Translations under genes and position numbers: made by a program
In this document: positions 1-8,391 of the stretch, piece after piece
How positions within the stretch are numbered: position 1 is the stretch's first letter
How the letters are laid out: the number at the start of each line of letters is the position of its first letter
The notes under the pieces: generated by a model
The model's database searches: none
The model's input: the letters and a program-made list of their open reading frames with translations, nothing else
Told to the model about the DNA's origin: nothing
DNA from: Ignavibacteriales bacterium
GTDB lineage: Bacteria; Bacteroidota; Ignavibacteria; UBA10030; UBA8401
DNA length: 48,221 nucleotides
Reading direction: 5' to 3'
Assembly (NCBI GenBank): GCA_026390635.1
Contig: JAPLFO010000165.1
Location: 1-48,221 of the forward strand

Positions 1-1167
1 CGTAATCCTCTCTGCAATTATGAGAATGTCTCCGACATCCTCCATCAGTCCTATGCCGAACTGACATATGCGGCAATGGACGACGACTGGTCTTCGTTAA
101 ACTTCAGGTACATCGGCGGGTTGACCCTCTTCACCAAGCTCTCTGATCGCAATTACTACGAACACTCTCTCCGTGCAGAGTATAGCCTTCGTCTACGGAA
201 GAATACGGAAGAAGCAGAAGACGATACCACCGAAGTGAATCCTGCAGATTCTACAAACAGTTTCTTCCAGGCATCGCTCGGAGCAAGCGCACGGCACGAT
301 AGAACTATTTTCCGCGAATACGACAACGCCGGCCTCTCCGGGCGTCTTGCATACCGCATACCGATAGGAGAGGAAAATTTTGTACGAGCCTCGATGACAG
401 CCGGGGCGCGCTCCTATCTCCATCTCTCCGGCTTGACAAATCTCTCAGGGATATGCGCTGTTGAGATTGGCTCGCAGTATCATGGTGATTTTCAATGGGG
501 CATCATCTTGGGCGCAGGCCTGATGCAATACCCTCATGCCGCGTACGATACATCACGGTTCGAGGAAACACCGGCATACGTCATCACCATTACAGCAACT
601 AATTCCGGTTCCGGCAAGGGAGGAATAGCGTACGACACAAGCATCGCTTCATCGGAGAAGCTACTTCTTGCAAGACCGAAGTCACAATCCTCCTATCAGC
701 TGCAGGGTGGAATGTATTGCACGCTGTCATGGAACAGCGGATCTCTTCGGTGCGACGGACTCTTCCGCCGCAACTTCAGCATGGGAGTACACTCTCTTCT
801 CCTCAACATGGACACGTCGCACTTGAACGAAGATATCTACAACGACTTTTTCAGCTACGAAGGACCGGAACTTACCCTATCGATGCAGCAGCTTCTTCCC
901 TTCGAGATCCAATCAACATGTACAGTCGGGAGTGCTGTCCGATCGTTTTCGATCCCCGCAATGGATCTGGATGGAAATGTCACCTCGCCGACGCGCACTG
1001 ACGTGAATACTGCTATTGAAATATTCCTGTCGCATGGCATTTCCCTCTTCGGATATTCCGGCATAGAGATTTCCCTCGGCACATCCTACATGCGTAACAA
1101 GTCAAACGATTTCTATAATGACTGCTCGCAGTGGAGCCTCATGGCAGGGCTTGGAATAAACTTATGA
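1..1167 (+). CDS. Probable outer-membrane beta-barrel protein, 3' part
   Basis: The frame is open from the first base of the window, so the gene is cut at its 5' end; the first ATG inside it is at 76 but nothing marks that as a real start. The visible 388 residues are rich in alternating polar and hydrophobic stretches with many Tyr, Ser and Gly and few charged clusters, and end in GLGINL, as expected for transmembrane beta-strands of a surface or outer-membrane protein. I recognise no named domain and see no sorting domain at the C-terminus. It is followed by a non-coding gap with a dispersed palindromic repeat and then by the convergent thiamine operon. Function unknown; the barrel reading is an inference from composition only. 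Confidence 0.6.
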   Translation, partial: RNPLCNYENVSDILHQSYAELTYAAMDDDWSSLNFRYIGGLTLFTKLSDRNYYEHSLRAEYSLRLRKNTEEAEDDTTEVNPADSTNSFFQASLGASARHDRTIFREYDNAGLSGRLAYRIPIGEENFVRASMTAGARSYLHLSGLTNLSGICAVEIGSQYHGDFQWGIILGAGLMQYPHAAYDTSRFEETPAYVITITATNSGSGKGGIAYDTSIASSEKLLLARPKSQSSYQLQGGMYCTLSWNSGSLRCDGLFRRNFSMGVHSLLLNMDTSHLNEDIYNDFFSYEGPELTLSMQQLLPFEIQSTCTVGSAVRSFSIPAMDLDGNVTSPTRTDVNTAIEIFLSHGISLFGYSGIEISLGTSYMRNKSNDFYNDCSQWSLMAGLGINL

Positions 1168-1234
1168 AAGAGGCTGATCACCACACACGCTAGTGCCATT
1201 TCAATTAAGTGACCTTGCATTTTCATTTACCGGA

Positions 1235-1294
1235 CGTCATGCTGAGCAAGGCCGCGAGCTCTCCCTCGACGCGCTTCGCTTGCTCGGGATGACG
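1235..1294. repeat. Dispersed palindromic repeat
   Basis: The ends form an imperfect inverted repeat: CGTCAT..GAGCAAG on the left and CTTGCTC..ATGACG on the right. The inside is rich in GCGAG/CTCGACGCG. It resembles the other GTCAT...ATGAC elements at 14523-14630 and 30986-31104 and lies between two convergent genes. Confidence 0.6.
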
Positions 1295-1373
1295 CTCGCG
1301 GCCGCGTCGAAGCATATTCCCGTTCAGACAGTTCAGACAAAACACAAGATTACTTTTTGGAGCCGGCACTAGG

Positions 1374-2831
1374 TCAGACGATTGCATCGATGGACGATAT
1401 CTGTCGGCCGTTTTTGCGGTCAAACATCATCATACTCGCCCTATCGATCCCCCACACTGCGATCGAAAATATCAATCCCGGATACATCGGTTCAATTCCA
1501 AGGAAGTACACCCCCCCCTGCATCTGACCATTGACCATCCAGGCCGACGAGATCAGCCACCCCCCCAGCATAGCTGCGAACGCAAACCGGGACCGCATTC
1601 CCAACGCAGGAAAATAGCTGGCCATCAGCGGTACGAGAAGACCAGGAATGATGGCTGTCCCAATCGAGTACCACAGCTTCACGACAGACGGAATCAGTAT
1701 TGCCAGCAACACGGCGAAAACTCCTGTAATGACCAATCCATACTGGGACCATCGCCTCATTGCCAGATTCTTCTCAGCTGCTTCACGCCCTTCCATCAGA
1801 CGCCCGACCACGTCGTTTCCAATCGTCGTCCCGCCGATGAATGTAAGACTGCTCAGTGTGGACATGATCGTCGCGAGCATGCCAATGTAAAAAATGGATT
1901 TTGCAACAGCCGGCAGCGCTGCTTCTGCAAGCATCGGATATGAGAACATCGGTTCCCGTAAATCAGGCAGGGCTGCACGGGCGTATAGTCCGGCGGCGCT
2001 GGTCAAAAAATCAAAGACCAGCCAGAATATGATCGAAATCAGTATTCCCCGTTTGGCAGTTCTTCCATCCTTTGCGGCTGCACATCGTTGATAGAATGCC
2101 GGATCGACAAGCGTCCACAATGCAATAAAAAACCAGACGAGAATAAATTGCATGGAATTTCCTCCATGCCAGGTGAGATGCAATGCCGGGAGATGAGAAC
2201 GCAGGTACTCGATGCCGCCGAAATGCGAGTAGGCGAAGACCACGACAACTGCAAACCCCAGAAACATCAGAACAAACTCCAGCACATTCGCATGGACATC
2301 GGAGCGGAATCCGCCGGCATAGAGATAGCAGATGGTGGCAAAAGTACTGAGCAGCACGGCCGGCACAAGATCGATCCCGAAGATGAGTTCAACGAGTACC
2401 CCGAGCATCAGGACGTAGGCGGCGGGAGTGACGAGTACGAACGTCAGCAACGCGCCGAGCAGAGATGTCGGGCGTCCGTAGGTCCGGTACAGTTGTTCCG
2501 GAACAGAGCCCGCATTTCCTTCCCGGGCTTTCCTGGCGAGAAAAAGTGCCACGATACGTGCAAAAAAATAGTATGGAATTCCAAAGACAACCCAGTTTGA
2601 GATTCCATACCGATAGGAATATTCACCGACACCGAGAATACCGCCATACCATGTCGACACCAGCGTCGCAACAAACACGGGCAGCGTGAGTGACCTACCG
2701 GCGAGAAGGTATTCTTCCGTACTGCTCTTGTGATGCCGGCGAGCCCGAAAGCCCACCCACATCACGCCGGCAAAATAGAGCAGAATCAGCAGGATGTCGA
2801 TAGCCGAAAAATGGACAACGGGCATCTGCAT
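1374..2831 (-). CDS. Sodium:solute symporter (SSS family), likely thiamine-related
   Basis: A 485-residue polytopic membrane protein of the SSS/PanF family: about 13 hydrophobic helices starting at residue 10 (IDILLILLYFAGVMWVG), with the family's N-terminal region EEYLLAGRSLTLPVFVATL followed by STWYGGILGVGEYSYRYG. It should couple Na+ re-entry to solute uptake across the inner membrane. It starts 6 bases after the stop of the thiamine pyrophosphokinase gene and so belongs to the TPP-riboswitch operon. Its substrate is therefore probably thiamine or a thiamine precursor; in several Bacteroidota the same slot is filled by PnuT, and SSS members under TPP control (ThiV) have been predicted elsewhere. 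Family assignment is secure; the substrate is inference from operon position. Confidence 0.88.
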   Translation of the reverse strand: MQMPVVHFSAIDILLILLYFAGVMWVGFRARRHHKSSTEEYLLAGRSLTLPVFVATLVSTWYGGILGVGEYSYRYGISNWVVFGIPYYFFARIVALFLARKAREGNAGSVPEQLYRTYGRPTSLLGALLTFVLVTPAAYVLMLGVLVELIFGIDLVPAVLLSTFATICYLYAGGFRSDVHANVLEFVLMFLGFAVVVVFAYSHFGGIEYLRSHLPALHLTWHGGNSMQFILVWFFIALWTLVDPAFYQRCAAAKDGRTAKRGILISIIFWLVFDFLTSAAGLYARAALPDLREPMFSYPMLAEAALPAVAKSIFYIGMLATIMSTLSSLTFIGGTTIGNDVVGRLMEGREAAEKNLAMRRWSQYGLVITGVFAVLLAILIPSVVKLWYSIGTAIIPGLLVPLMASYFPALGMRSRFAFAAMLGGWLISSAWMVNGQMQGGVYFLGIEPMYPGLIFSIAVWGIDRASMMMFDRKNGRQISSIDAIV

Positions 2832-2837
2832 GATTTG

Positions 2838-3503
2838 TCAGCACCTCCGGCGTTTCTTTGTTCTCACAAAGATCAGCAAGTGTCCGGTGCGGTAGTTGAT
2901 CTGGACGGTCTCTTCGATCGCTTCATTGCTGACTCCTTCGCGCACTCCAGGCTCCAGCGTTTCATTGCGGAGCGGATACTTCAGACCGCGCGTCGTAATA
3001 CCGCCGCAGCGGCCAAGAGGAAGAAGCGAAATCGTTGTGTCTCTGGCGACAATCAGCGTCGATCGGCGGGGAAGCGGGAAGATCTCGCCATCATCATCTA
3101 TGAACCGGATGTTCAGCCGCTTCTGATACTTTGCGAGGATGCTCAAATTGGCGAAGGCATGATCGGTTCTCTTCCCGGTGGCGCCCAGAACAGTTGCCCA
3201 TCGAAATTTCTTCTTCAGTAGATAGTCGAGGGCCTTTTCCAAATCGGTGCTTTCCTGTTCATCAATTTGTACCAGCGGGACACGGGCGAACTTCGTTCGC
3301 GTTTGCGGCAACACCGAATCACAATCACCGATAATCACATCCGGACGAATGCCCAGCCGCATCGCAACATTGGCGCCACCATCCGCACACACGATGAATG
3401 GCCGGCCCGAAGTACACTGCGCCGCCACCCGCTGCGACGGCGGATTTCCATTGCAAATCACCAATGCAAAGGGCCTGTCATATTTCTTCTTCAAAGACAT
3501 CAT
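2838..3503 (-). CDS. Thiamine pyrophosphokinase
   Basis: This 221-residue protein transfers pyrophosphate from ATP to thiamine to make thiamine pyrophosphate. Diagnostic features are VCADGGANVAMRLGIRPD and VIIGDCDSV in the first third, the DEQESTDLEKALDYLL segment that binds nucleotide and Mg2+, and GATGKRTDHAFANL in the catalytic domain; the C-terminal third is the all-beta thiamine-binding domain. Length is typical for the bacterial enzyme. Two adjacent ATGs occur at the start, with AAGGGG just upstream, so the true start may be 3500. It is the middle gene of the riboswitch-controlled operon, 78 bases after the TonB-dependent receptor and 6 bases before the symporter, which fits activation of imported thiamine. 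Confidence 0.93.
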   Translation of the reverse strand: MMSLKKKYDRPFALVICNGNPPSQRVAAQCTSGRPFIVCADGGANVAMRLGIRPDVIIGDCDSVLPQTRTKFARVPLVQIDEQESTDLEKALDYLLKKKFRWATVLGATGKRTDHAFANLSILAKYQKRLNIRFIDDDGEIFPLPRRSTLIVARDTTISLLPLGRCGGITTRGLKYPLRNETLEPGVREGVSNEAIEETVQINYRTGHLLIFVRTKKRRRC

Positions 3504-3581
3504 GAATCCCCTTCAAAAATTGTTCTCTTTCACTCCTGGGACCCGTCGCCGATCGAACGTCTCGGCTTCTTGCACCGGCGG

Positions 3582-5831
3582 TTACAACTGTGCGGTAATC
3601 CCAAAAAGATAGTTGCGCTCTGCAGCCGGGAAAAAGGCACTCCCCTCTCCCGTTTGCATATACAGAGTATTCAACACATTTCGAATTTCCGCCCGCACGG
3701 TGATTTCGCAATCCCAGAGACGGGGCAGCCTGTAGAGCGATTCGAAATTGACGACGGTAAATGCATCATTTTGATTCGCCCCATCCTTGAAGTTGTCAGT
3801 ATAAAAAGGACCAACGTATTTTGCCGAAATGTATGCAGACACGCCAACGCCCTGATACCCGAAACGGAAATTCCCCATCACATCGGGAAATCCTGCGATC
3901 GGGTTGCCATCCAGCTTTACGGCATGAGAGTACACTGATCCCCCGACACTGCTATCCTGCTCCACAATTGCGAACTTCACAATGCGGTTCAGCGACAGGG
4001 AAACATTTCCGCTCACCGACAATGAATACGGCAATTGGACGGAACCGTCAAGCTCGCATCCGATATGGCGTGTCCGATCGGCATTACCGTAGACGGGATT
4101 TCCAAAGATGTCCACTTGTCCGCTCTTGACGAGTTCATGAGTGAATTCCATCCAATAGACATTTACAGTGACAGTGGCTTCCTCCGTCCGATAACCGGCA
4201 CCCAGTTCAACGTCGATCAATTCTTCCGGCGTAACGAGCGGCGATGCGTAATCGTACACCGGCGCACCGTTTTGAAAACCGGAAATTGTGAACTGCGGCG
4301 TTGCGCCGGGATCCCAATAGGCGTCTTCTGCGGAGTACAGATTTCTCAGCCGCGGCTCGCGCGAGGTGTAGGCAAATGAACAATAGATATTCCATGCATC
4401 TGTGAGATTATAGTTTGCGCCTATCCTTGGATTGACAAACCAGTATGGAACACTGAAAGAATGATGGAGAAATTGTTCGTTCTGTATTTGATATTGATCG
4501 TATGCCAGCTGCATGCTTCCCATCAGTGACAACTCTTCCGTCGGCCGATACGTCTCCGTTGCATAGAGCGATGCCATGTGTTTGATCCCGTCGTACTGAT
4601 AGGTCCGATAATCGGGATTAAAATTTGGAGGAAGGCCTTCCGCCGTGGAAAGCTTTCCCCAATGCGAACCATGGTGGTAGCGGTACTCCCCGCCGATAGT
4701 AAGCTCACCTTTGTCATGCTGCAGTTCATACCGCGGCAGCCATCCCCATTGAACGAGGTCGACGCCGGCTCGAAACATCGCATTGGCAATGGATGGTGTC
4801 AGTGAAAATCCATGGATGCTGTCGATGCGAAATTCCGCCGCACCCGCCCATGAGGCATCATAGTCGTACCATCCATGGCTGTCAAAGTAGAAGAAGGTGT
4901 TATTTAATTTTTGCCGATCGCCGACCTTCCATTCATTCAGAATTTCATAATGAGGCTGATTGAACTCTTCACGCTCCTGCGGACGCCGCAGCATTCCATA
5001 CGCCGTCAGGTTCAGTCGGCGCAATTTCTTGTCATTGTTGTACGATTTGGGAAGACCGTCGTACACCAGCTCGTCGCGCAGCGGACCGCCGTACAGATGA
5101 ATGCGCGTCGTGGAATTCTCTCCCAACAACAGCGCACCAAGAAAATACGCGCCTGTTTCGATCGACGACCGAATGCGATAGCCGTTGGATTGGATTTTGC
5201 CCAGCCGGCCATAGAACATATATTTTTTGTCGATCAGTCCGGAATTGAATGATGCAGAGAGCTTCCGCATGGTCATGGGAAGGCTTTGACTGCTGTCGCC
5301 ATACTCCTGAAATCCGAACATTGCTTCGAATTTTGCATACGGCTTCGGAGTGAACGGATTGGTGACAATGTTGACCGATCCACCGATGGCGGGCGGACCA
5401 TAAAACGCGCTTCCCGCTCCCCGCTGCACTTGTACGCTGGCGGCGCTCGCCAGAAGGTCGGGAAAATCGATCCAATAGACATTATGATCTTCCGGATCGT
5501 TTTGCGGGATTCCATTCACCATCACGGACAATCGCCGTTGATCAAAGCCGCGAAGAAACACGTACGTATATCCCACACCGTTCCCGCCGTCGGAATATGA
5601 AAGCATCGATGGAAGCTGCGACAGCAGCACCGGCACATCCTGCATAGAGTATTGTTCCTGAATCAACCCTTTGCTCAGATTGGTGAACGTGACCGGCGTC
5701 TCTCGCTCCTTTGCCTGCGTTGCGGTGACAAGGACCGGTGAGAAATAGTACCGGACACTGTCGTTGACCGCCACATCCTGGCCGTGCGCAATTACTGCGG
5801 CAGCAAAGAACAACATTATCAATTTCTTCAT
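3582..5831 (-). CDS. TonB-dependent outer-membrane receptor, predicted thiamine importer
   Basis: A 749-residue TonB-dependent receptor. A signal peptide (MKKLIMLFFAAAVIAHG) is followed by a TonB-box-like segment (VLVTATQAKERE), the plug domain (VPVLLSQLPSM, VFLRGFDQRRLSVMVNGIP, QVQRGAGSAFYGPPAIGGSV) and a barrel of roughly 600 residues ending NYLFGITAQL. It should bring a scarce ligand across the outer membrane at the expense of the TonB-ExbBD energy system; no TonB genes are in this window. The first gene after a TPP riboswitch, it is most likely a thiamine or thiamine-phosphate receptor. GAGG lies 7 bases before the ATG. Receptor class is certain; ligand is inferred from regulation and from the downstream kinase. 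Confidence 0.93.
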   Translation of the reverse strand: MKKLIMLFFAAAVIAHGQDVAVNDSVRYYFSPVLVTATQAKERETPVTFTNLSKGLIQEQYSMQDVPVLLSQLPSMLSYSDGGNGVGYTYVFLRGFDQRRLSVMVNGIPQNDPEDHNVYWIDFPDLLASAASVQVQRGAGSAFYGPPAIGGSVNIVTNPFTPKPYAKFEAMFGFQEYGDSSQSLPMTMRKLSASFNSGLIDKKYMFYGRLGKIQSNGYRIRSSIETGAYFLGALLLGENSTTRIHLYGGPLRDELVYDGLPKSYNNDKKLRRLNLTAYGMLRRPQEREEFNQPHYEILNEWKVGDRQKLNNTFFYFDSHGWYDYDASWAGAAEFRIDSIHGFSLTPSIANAMFRAGVDLVQWGWLPRYELQHDKGELTIGGEYRYHHGSHWGKLSTAEGLPPNFNPDYRTYQYDGIKHMASLYATETYRPTEELSLMGSMQLAYDQYQIQNEQFLHHSFSVPYWFVNPRIGANYNLTDAWNIYCSFAYTSREPRLRNLYSAEDAYWDPGATPQFTISGFQNGAPVYDYASPLVTPEELIDVELGAGYRTEEATVTVNVYWMEFTHELVKSGQVDIFGNPVYGNADRTRHIGCELDGSVQLPYSLSVSGNVSLSLNRIVKFAIVEQDSSVGGSVYSHAVKLDGNPIAGFPDVMGNFRFGYQGVGVSAYISAKYVGPFYTDNFKDGANQNDAFTVVNFESLYRLPRLWDCEITVRAEIRNVLNTLYMQTGEGSAFFPAAERNYLFGITAQL

Positions 5832-5892
5832 ACATTTGCCTCAACGCTGCATGGATTCGTCTTGCGACGAAGCCGGGCTCACCCCGGAAATG

Positions 5893-5932
5893 AAAAAGCC
5901 GTCACTGAAATGGACAACGTCAGTAACGGCTT
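5893..5932 (-). terminator. Intrinsic terminator forming the riboswitch expression platform
   Basis: On the minus strand the aptamer is followed 13 bases later by a hairpin with arms AGCCGTTACTGA and TCAGTGACGGCT and then TTTTT. Its place between the TPP aptamer and the receptor start codon means that TPP binding probably ends transcription early. Confidence 0.85.
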
Positions 5933-5945
5933 CAAAATTCGCGGT

Positions 5946-6031
5946 ATCGTTTTCCTACGCTGGCATAATCCAGATCAGGTTCGTAGGGTATGATCTCAGA
6001 TCCGCCTTCACAGCGGATCACCCCTAACGAT
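5946..6031 (-). promoter_or_regulatory. TPP riboswitch (THI element)
   Basis: Read on the minus strand, the segment carries the highly conserved aptamer blocks: GGGGTG near the 5' end, CTGAGATCATACCC, GAACCTGATCTGG and ATGCCAGCGTAGG, closed by a P1 helix between ATCGTT (6026-6031) and AACGAT (5946-5951). A variable P3 hairpin GATCCGC/GCGGATC lies between the first two blocks. It precedes the TonB receptor, thiamine pyrophosphokinase and symporter genes and should switch them off when TPP is plentiful. Confidence 0.96.
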
Positions 6032-6069
6032 GAAAAAGTACATGAAAGAACAGTGACGACTTGTGGTAC

Positions 6070-6098
6070 AATATATTCCCCACGAGGGTAAAAGTCAA
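6070..6098 (-). promoter_or_regulatory. Promoter of the thiamine operon
   Basis: Minus strand TTGACT (6093-6098) and TATATT (6070-6075) are separated by exactly 17 bases, a good sigma70-like match, and lie about 40 bases before the first base of the TPP aptamer. Start of transcription would fall near 6062. Confidence 0.65.
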
Positions 6099-6164
6099 CC
6101 GGAATACGTATATTGGCTTTTCGAACTTAGTTATTGAGGTACGCGTTTTAGAATCACTAAACAA

Positions 6165-6296
6165 TTTGCCACAGAGGACACAGAGCCCACAGAGAGCCGC
6201 TGGAATGCATCAATGGCGGCGTTGTGTTAAATATGTTTCTCGGTATTCTCTGCCCGCTTCGCCAAGCTCAGCGAGGCGAGTGAGCTCGGTGGCAAA
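6165..6296. repeat. Dispersed element bounded by TTTGCCAC/GTGGCAAA
   Basis: The outer ends are an 8-base perfect inverted repeat, TTTGCCAC and GTGGCAAA. The left arm continues as a CACAGAG-type direct repeat (ACAGAGGACACAGAG). A related pair bounds 14454-14699 and a single arm lies near 25120-25136. No coding frame is evident. The element sits just before the Nudix gene. Confidence 0.6.
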
Positions 6297-6313
6297 TATT
6301 ATTTTCCAATGAA

Positions 6314-6709
6314 ATGAAAGAACAACAAATCTCAGTTGTCGCCGGACTTATCATCGAAGACGGAAAAATTCTCGTCTGCCAGCGCAAGCAAACAGCGCGC
6401 TATCCGCTGCAATGGGAGTTTCCAGGGGGCAAACTGGAATCAGGAGAGACCATTGCGGAATGTCTTCGGAGAGAACTGCGCGAGGAGCTCGGCATCGACG
6501 CCCTCATCGGAAAAGAATTCCATCATCACGCGTGGACATATCCTGATTCGGGAACATTTTCTGTCCACTACTATTTTGTCGATAGTTATGCGGGAGCTCC
6601 GGTCAACAATGTGTTCGAGCAAATTCGGTGGGTGCCGATCGCAGATCTGCCTGCCATCGACATGCTGGAAGGCAATCGCGAGGTGATCATACTTCTTACC
6701 CGGCCCTGA
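6314..6709 (+). CDS. Nudix hydrolase, MutT-type 8-oxo-dGTP diphosphatase
   Basis: A 131-residue single-domain Nudix protein. The Nudix box is complete: GGKLESGETIAECLRREL followed by REELGI, matching GX5EX7REUXEEXGU, and the N-terminal VVAGLIIEDGKILVCQRK and QWEFPGGK are typical of MutT-like pool sanitisers that hydrolyse 8-oxo-dGTP. Size equals E. coli MutT. The stop is one base before the mutY start, so the two are almost certainly co-transcribed and probably translationally coupled; together with the Ogg2 gene that follows they cover all three branches of oxidised-guanine defence. Substrate is inferred from subfamily features and operon partners; other (deoxy)nucleotides remain possible. 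Confidence 0.88.
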   Translation: MKEQQISVVAGLIIEDGKILVCQRKQTARYPLQWEFPGGKLESGETIAECLRRELREELGIDALIGKEFHHHAWTYPDSGTFSVHYYFVDSYAGAPVNNVFEQIRWVPIADLPAIDMLEGNREVIILLTRP

Positions 6710-6710
6710 C

Positions 6711-7637
6711 ATGACTCCCGCTTCCCCCGCCGCAAAACGCACTATAGATTTTCGGAACCATCACCACTTGTTGCTCGAGTGGTATGCCTCCCATCGCCGT
6801 GACCTGCCATGGCGTCGAACGCGGAGCCCCTATCGCATCCTGATTTCCGAGATCATGCTGCAGCAGACACAGGTTGCGCGGGTGACACTGTACTATAGAG
6901 ACTGGCTCCGCCTCTTTCCATCCTTTCGTGCATTGGCTGCCGCGTCAAAGCGGGATGTTCTGCAAGCGTGGTCCGGACTCGGGTACAACAGCCGAGCGTT
7001 GCGTCTTCAATCGCTGGCCCGAATTGTTGCCGATCAACAGCGCGGGCGCCTGCCGGCAGACACAATCCTCCTGCAACAATTACCGGGGATTGGAAAATAC
7101 ACAGCCCATGCACTCGGCTGTTTTGCCTTCGGCCTTTCTCTGCCGGTGGTGGATGTGAACGCAAGACGCATTCTCACGAGGCTTTTTTCGAAAGTCACTG
7201 CGGCCGACGAAATGCTGGATGAAAAGTGCGCCTGGGAAATCGCTGCTTCAATTCTGCCTCGCGACGCGGCCTACGATTGGAATCAGGCACTCATGGATCT
7301 CGGCGCCGGGACATGTACTGCCGTCAATCCGGTTTGCGATGCCTGCCCGTTTACAGACCGATGCTCGTCATCACATCTGCCCGTGCTGCGCCTTCGATCC
7401 GTGCGCACGCCCAGAAAGGAGCCTTCCTTCCACGGTGTCCCGCGAAGAATTGTTCGCGGCAATATTCTAAAGATCCTTCATGCACAGAGTCGCGAGGTCG
7501 CAGAACTTCGCTCGTCACTTTCTGTCCGCTTGCGCCGGCATGAACTGCTCGCTGTGCTCTCCGCAATGCAGCGCGACGGTTTGATTGAAGTAAGAAAACT
7601 GCGCGGACGAATTCTCGTTTCAATTGCGAGCTCATGA
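6711..7637 (+). CDS. mutY: A/G-specific adenine DNA glycosylase with atypical C-terminus
   Basis: A 308-residue HhH-GPD glycosylase that removes adenine mispaired with 8-oxoguanine. Visible features: SEIMLQQTQVARV with the catalytic Glu, the helix-hairpin-helix LPGIGKYTAHALG, the catalytic Asp in PVVDVNARRIL, and the [4Fe-4S] loop CTAVNPVCDACPFTDRC (C-x6-C-x2-C-x5-C). Classical MutY is about 350 residues and ends in a Nudix-like 8-oxoG recognition domain; here the last 80 residues lack it and read like a small winged-helix (GNILKILHAQ..RRHELLAVLSAMQRDGLIEVRKLRG). The stop overlaps the next gene's ATG by four bases. Enzyme identity is firm; how this form reads 8-oxoG is open. Confidence 0.93.
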   Translation: MTPASPAAKRTIDFRNHHHLLLEWYASHRRDLPWRRTRSPYRILISEIMLQQTQVARVTLYYRDWLRLFPSFRALAAASKRDVLQAWSGLGYNSRALRLQSLARIVADQQRGRLPADTILLQQLPGIGKYTAHALGCFAFGLSLPVVDVNARRILTRLFSKVTAADEMLDEKCAWEIAASILPRDAAYDWNQALMDLGAGTCTAVNPVCDACPFTDRCSSSHLPVLRLRSVRTPRKEPSFHGVPRRIVRGNILKILHAQSREVAELRSSLSVRLRRHELLAVLSAMQRDGLIEVRKLRGRILVSIASS

Positions 7638-8266
7638 TGGATTCCAGCCTTCTCGAGCAGCTCCGGTTGACGTATGATACGCAGCGTTCAATGATTGAAG
7701 AACGTCTTGCGGAGTTTGCGGCGGTCTCGCCACAGCTCTATTTTTACGAACTTGCATACTGTCTTCTCACTCCGCAATCCAGCGCAGCAAATGCCTGGAA
7801 GGTACAGCAAAAATTGATGGAGCTTGAGTTCCGGGAAAAGATCATCAATCCGGAACCGATCCTGCGCGATCCCCGTCACTATATCCGGTTCCACACAACC
7901 AAATCCAGACACCTGTTGGCGATGAAGCAGCAATTCGAAACGATCAGATCATGTATCAGTGGCGCTGATCCTCCCCGCGTCAAGCGACAGTGGCTTGCCG
8001 ACAATGTTCTCGGGTTGAGTTACAAAGAATCGACTCATTTTCTGCGCAATATCGGCAAGAATGGCTCACTCGCCATTCTCGATCGCCACATCCTGAAACA
8101 TCTGTTGCGGCACGGCATCATCCCGGAGATTCCACCCACCTTGACAAAAAAACGATATCTGGAAATCGAGGCGGCATTTCAGGCTTTTGCAGATCAGATA
8201 CAGATCCCGGTCAATGCATTGGATCTTCTCTTCTGGAGCTCTGAGACAGGAATTATTTTGAAGTAG
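7634..8266 (+). CDS. ogg: N-glycosylase/DNA lyase, Ogg2 type
   Basis: A 210-residue bifunctional glycosylase/AP lyase of the archaeal-type Ogg2 family, which removes 8-oxoguanine opposite cytosine and nicks the strand. The key region is GLSYKESTHFLRNIG, carrying the Schiff-base lysine of the helix-hairpin-helix, followed by AILDRHILKHL with the catalytic Asp. The N-terminal LTPQSSAANAW segment is also characteristic. Length is normal for the family. The ATGA overlap with mutY indicates coupled translation. This is the last gene of the three-gene set; a gap of 125 bases separates it from the amidase gene. Confidence 0.92.
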   Translation: MMDSSLLEQLRLTYDTQRSMIEERLAEFAAVSPQLYFYELAYCLLTPQSSAANAWKVQQKLMELEFREKIINPEPILRDPRHYIRFHTTKSRHLLAMKQQFETIRSCISGADPPRVKRQWLADNVLGLSYKESTHFLRNIGKNGSLAILDRHILKHLLRHGIIPEIPPTLTKKRYLEIEAAFQAFADQIQIPVNALDLLFWSSETGIILK

Positions 8267-8391
8267 CATGTCCAAAGAAGCAGCATCACCGATCCTTTTT
8301 TCTCATCGGTGAAGAATGTTGGTGTGAAAAATGTTGGAATTCCACCAAAAATCATTGTACATTTAGGATAATCTAAAGCATCCCTGCACCT

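Noticed and set aside
8296-8330. Terminator after the Ogg2 gene (TCACCGAT/ATCGGTGA)
   Set aside because: The T residues are in the loop rather than after the stem, so it is not a standard terminator.
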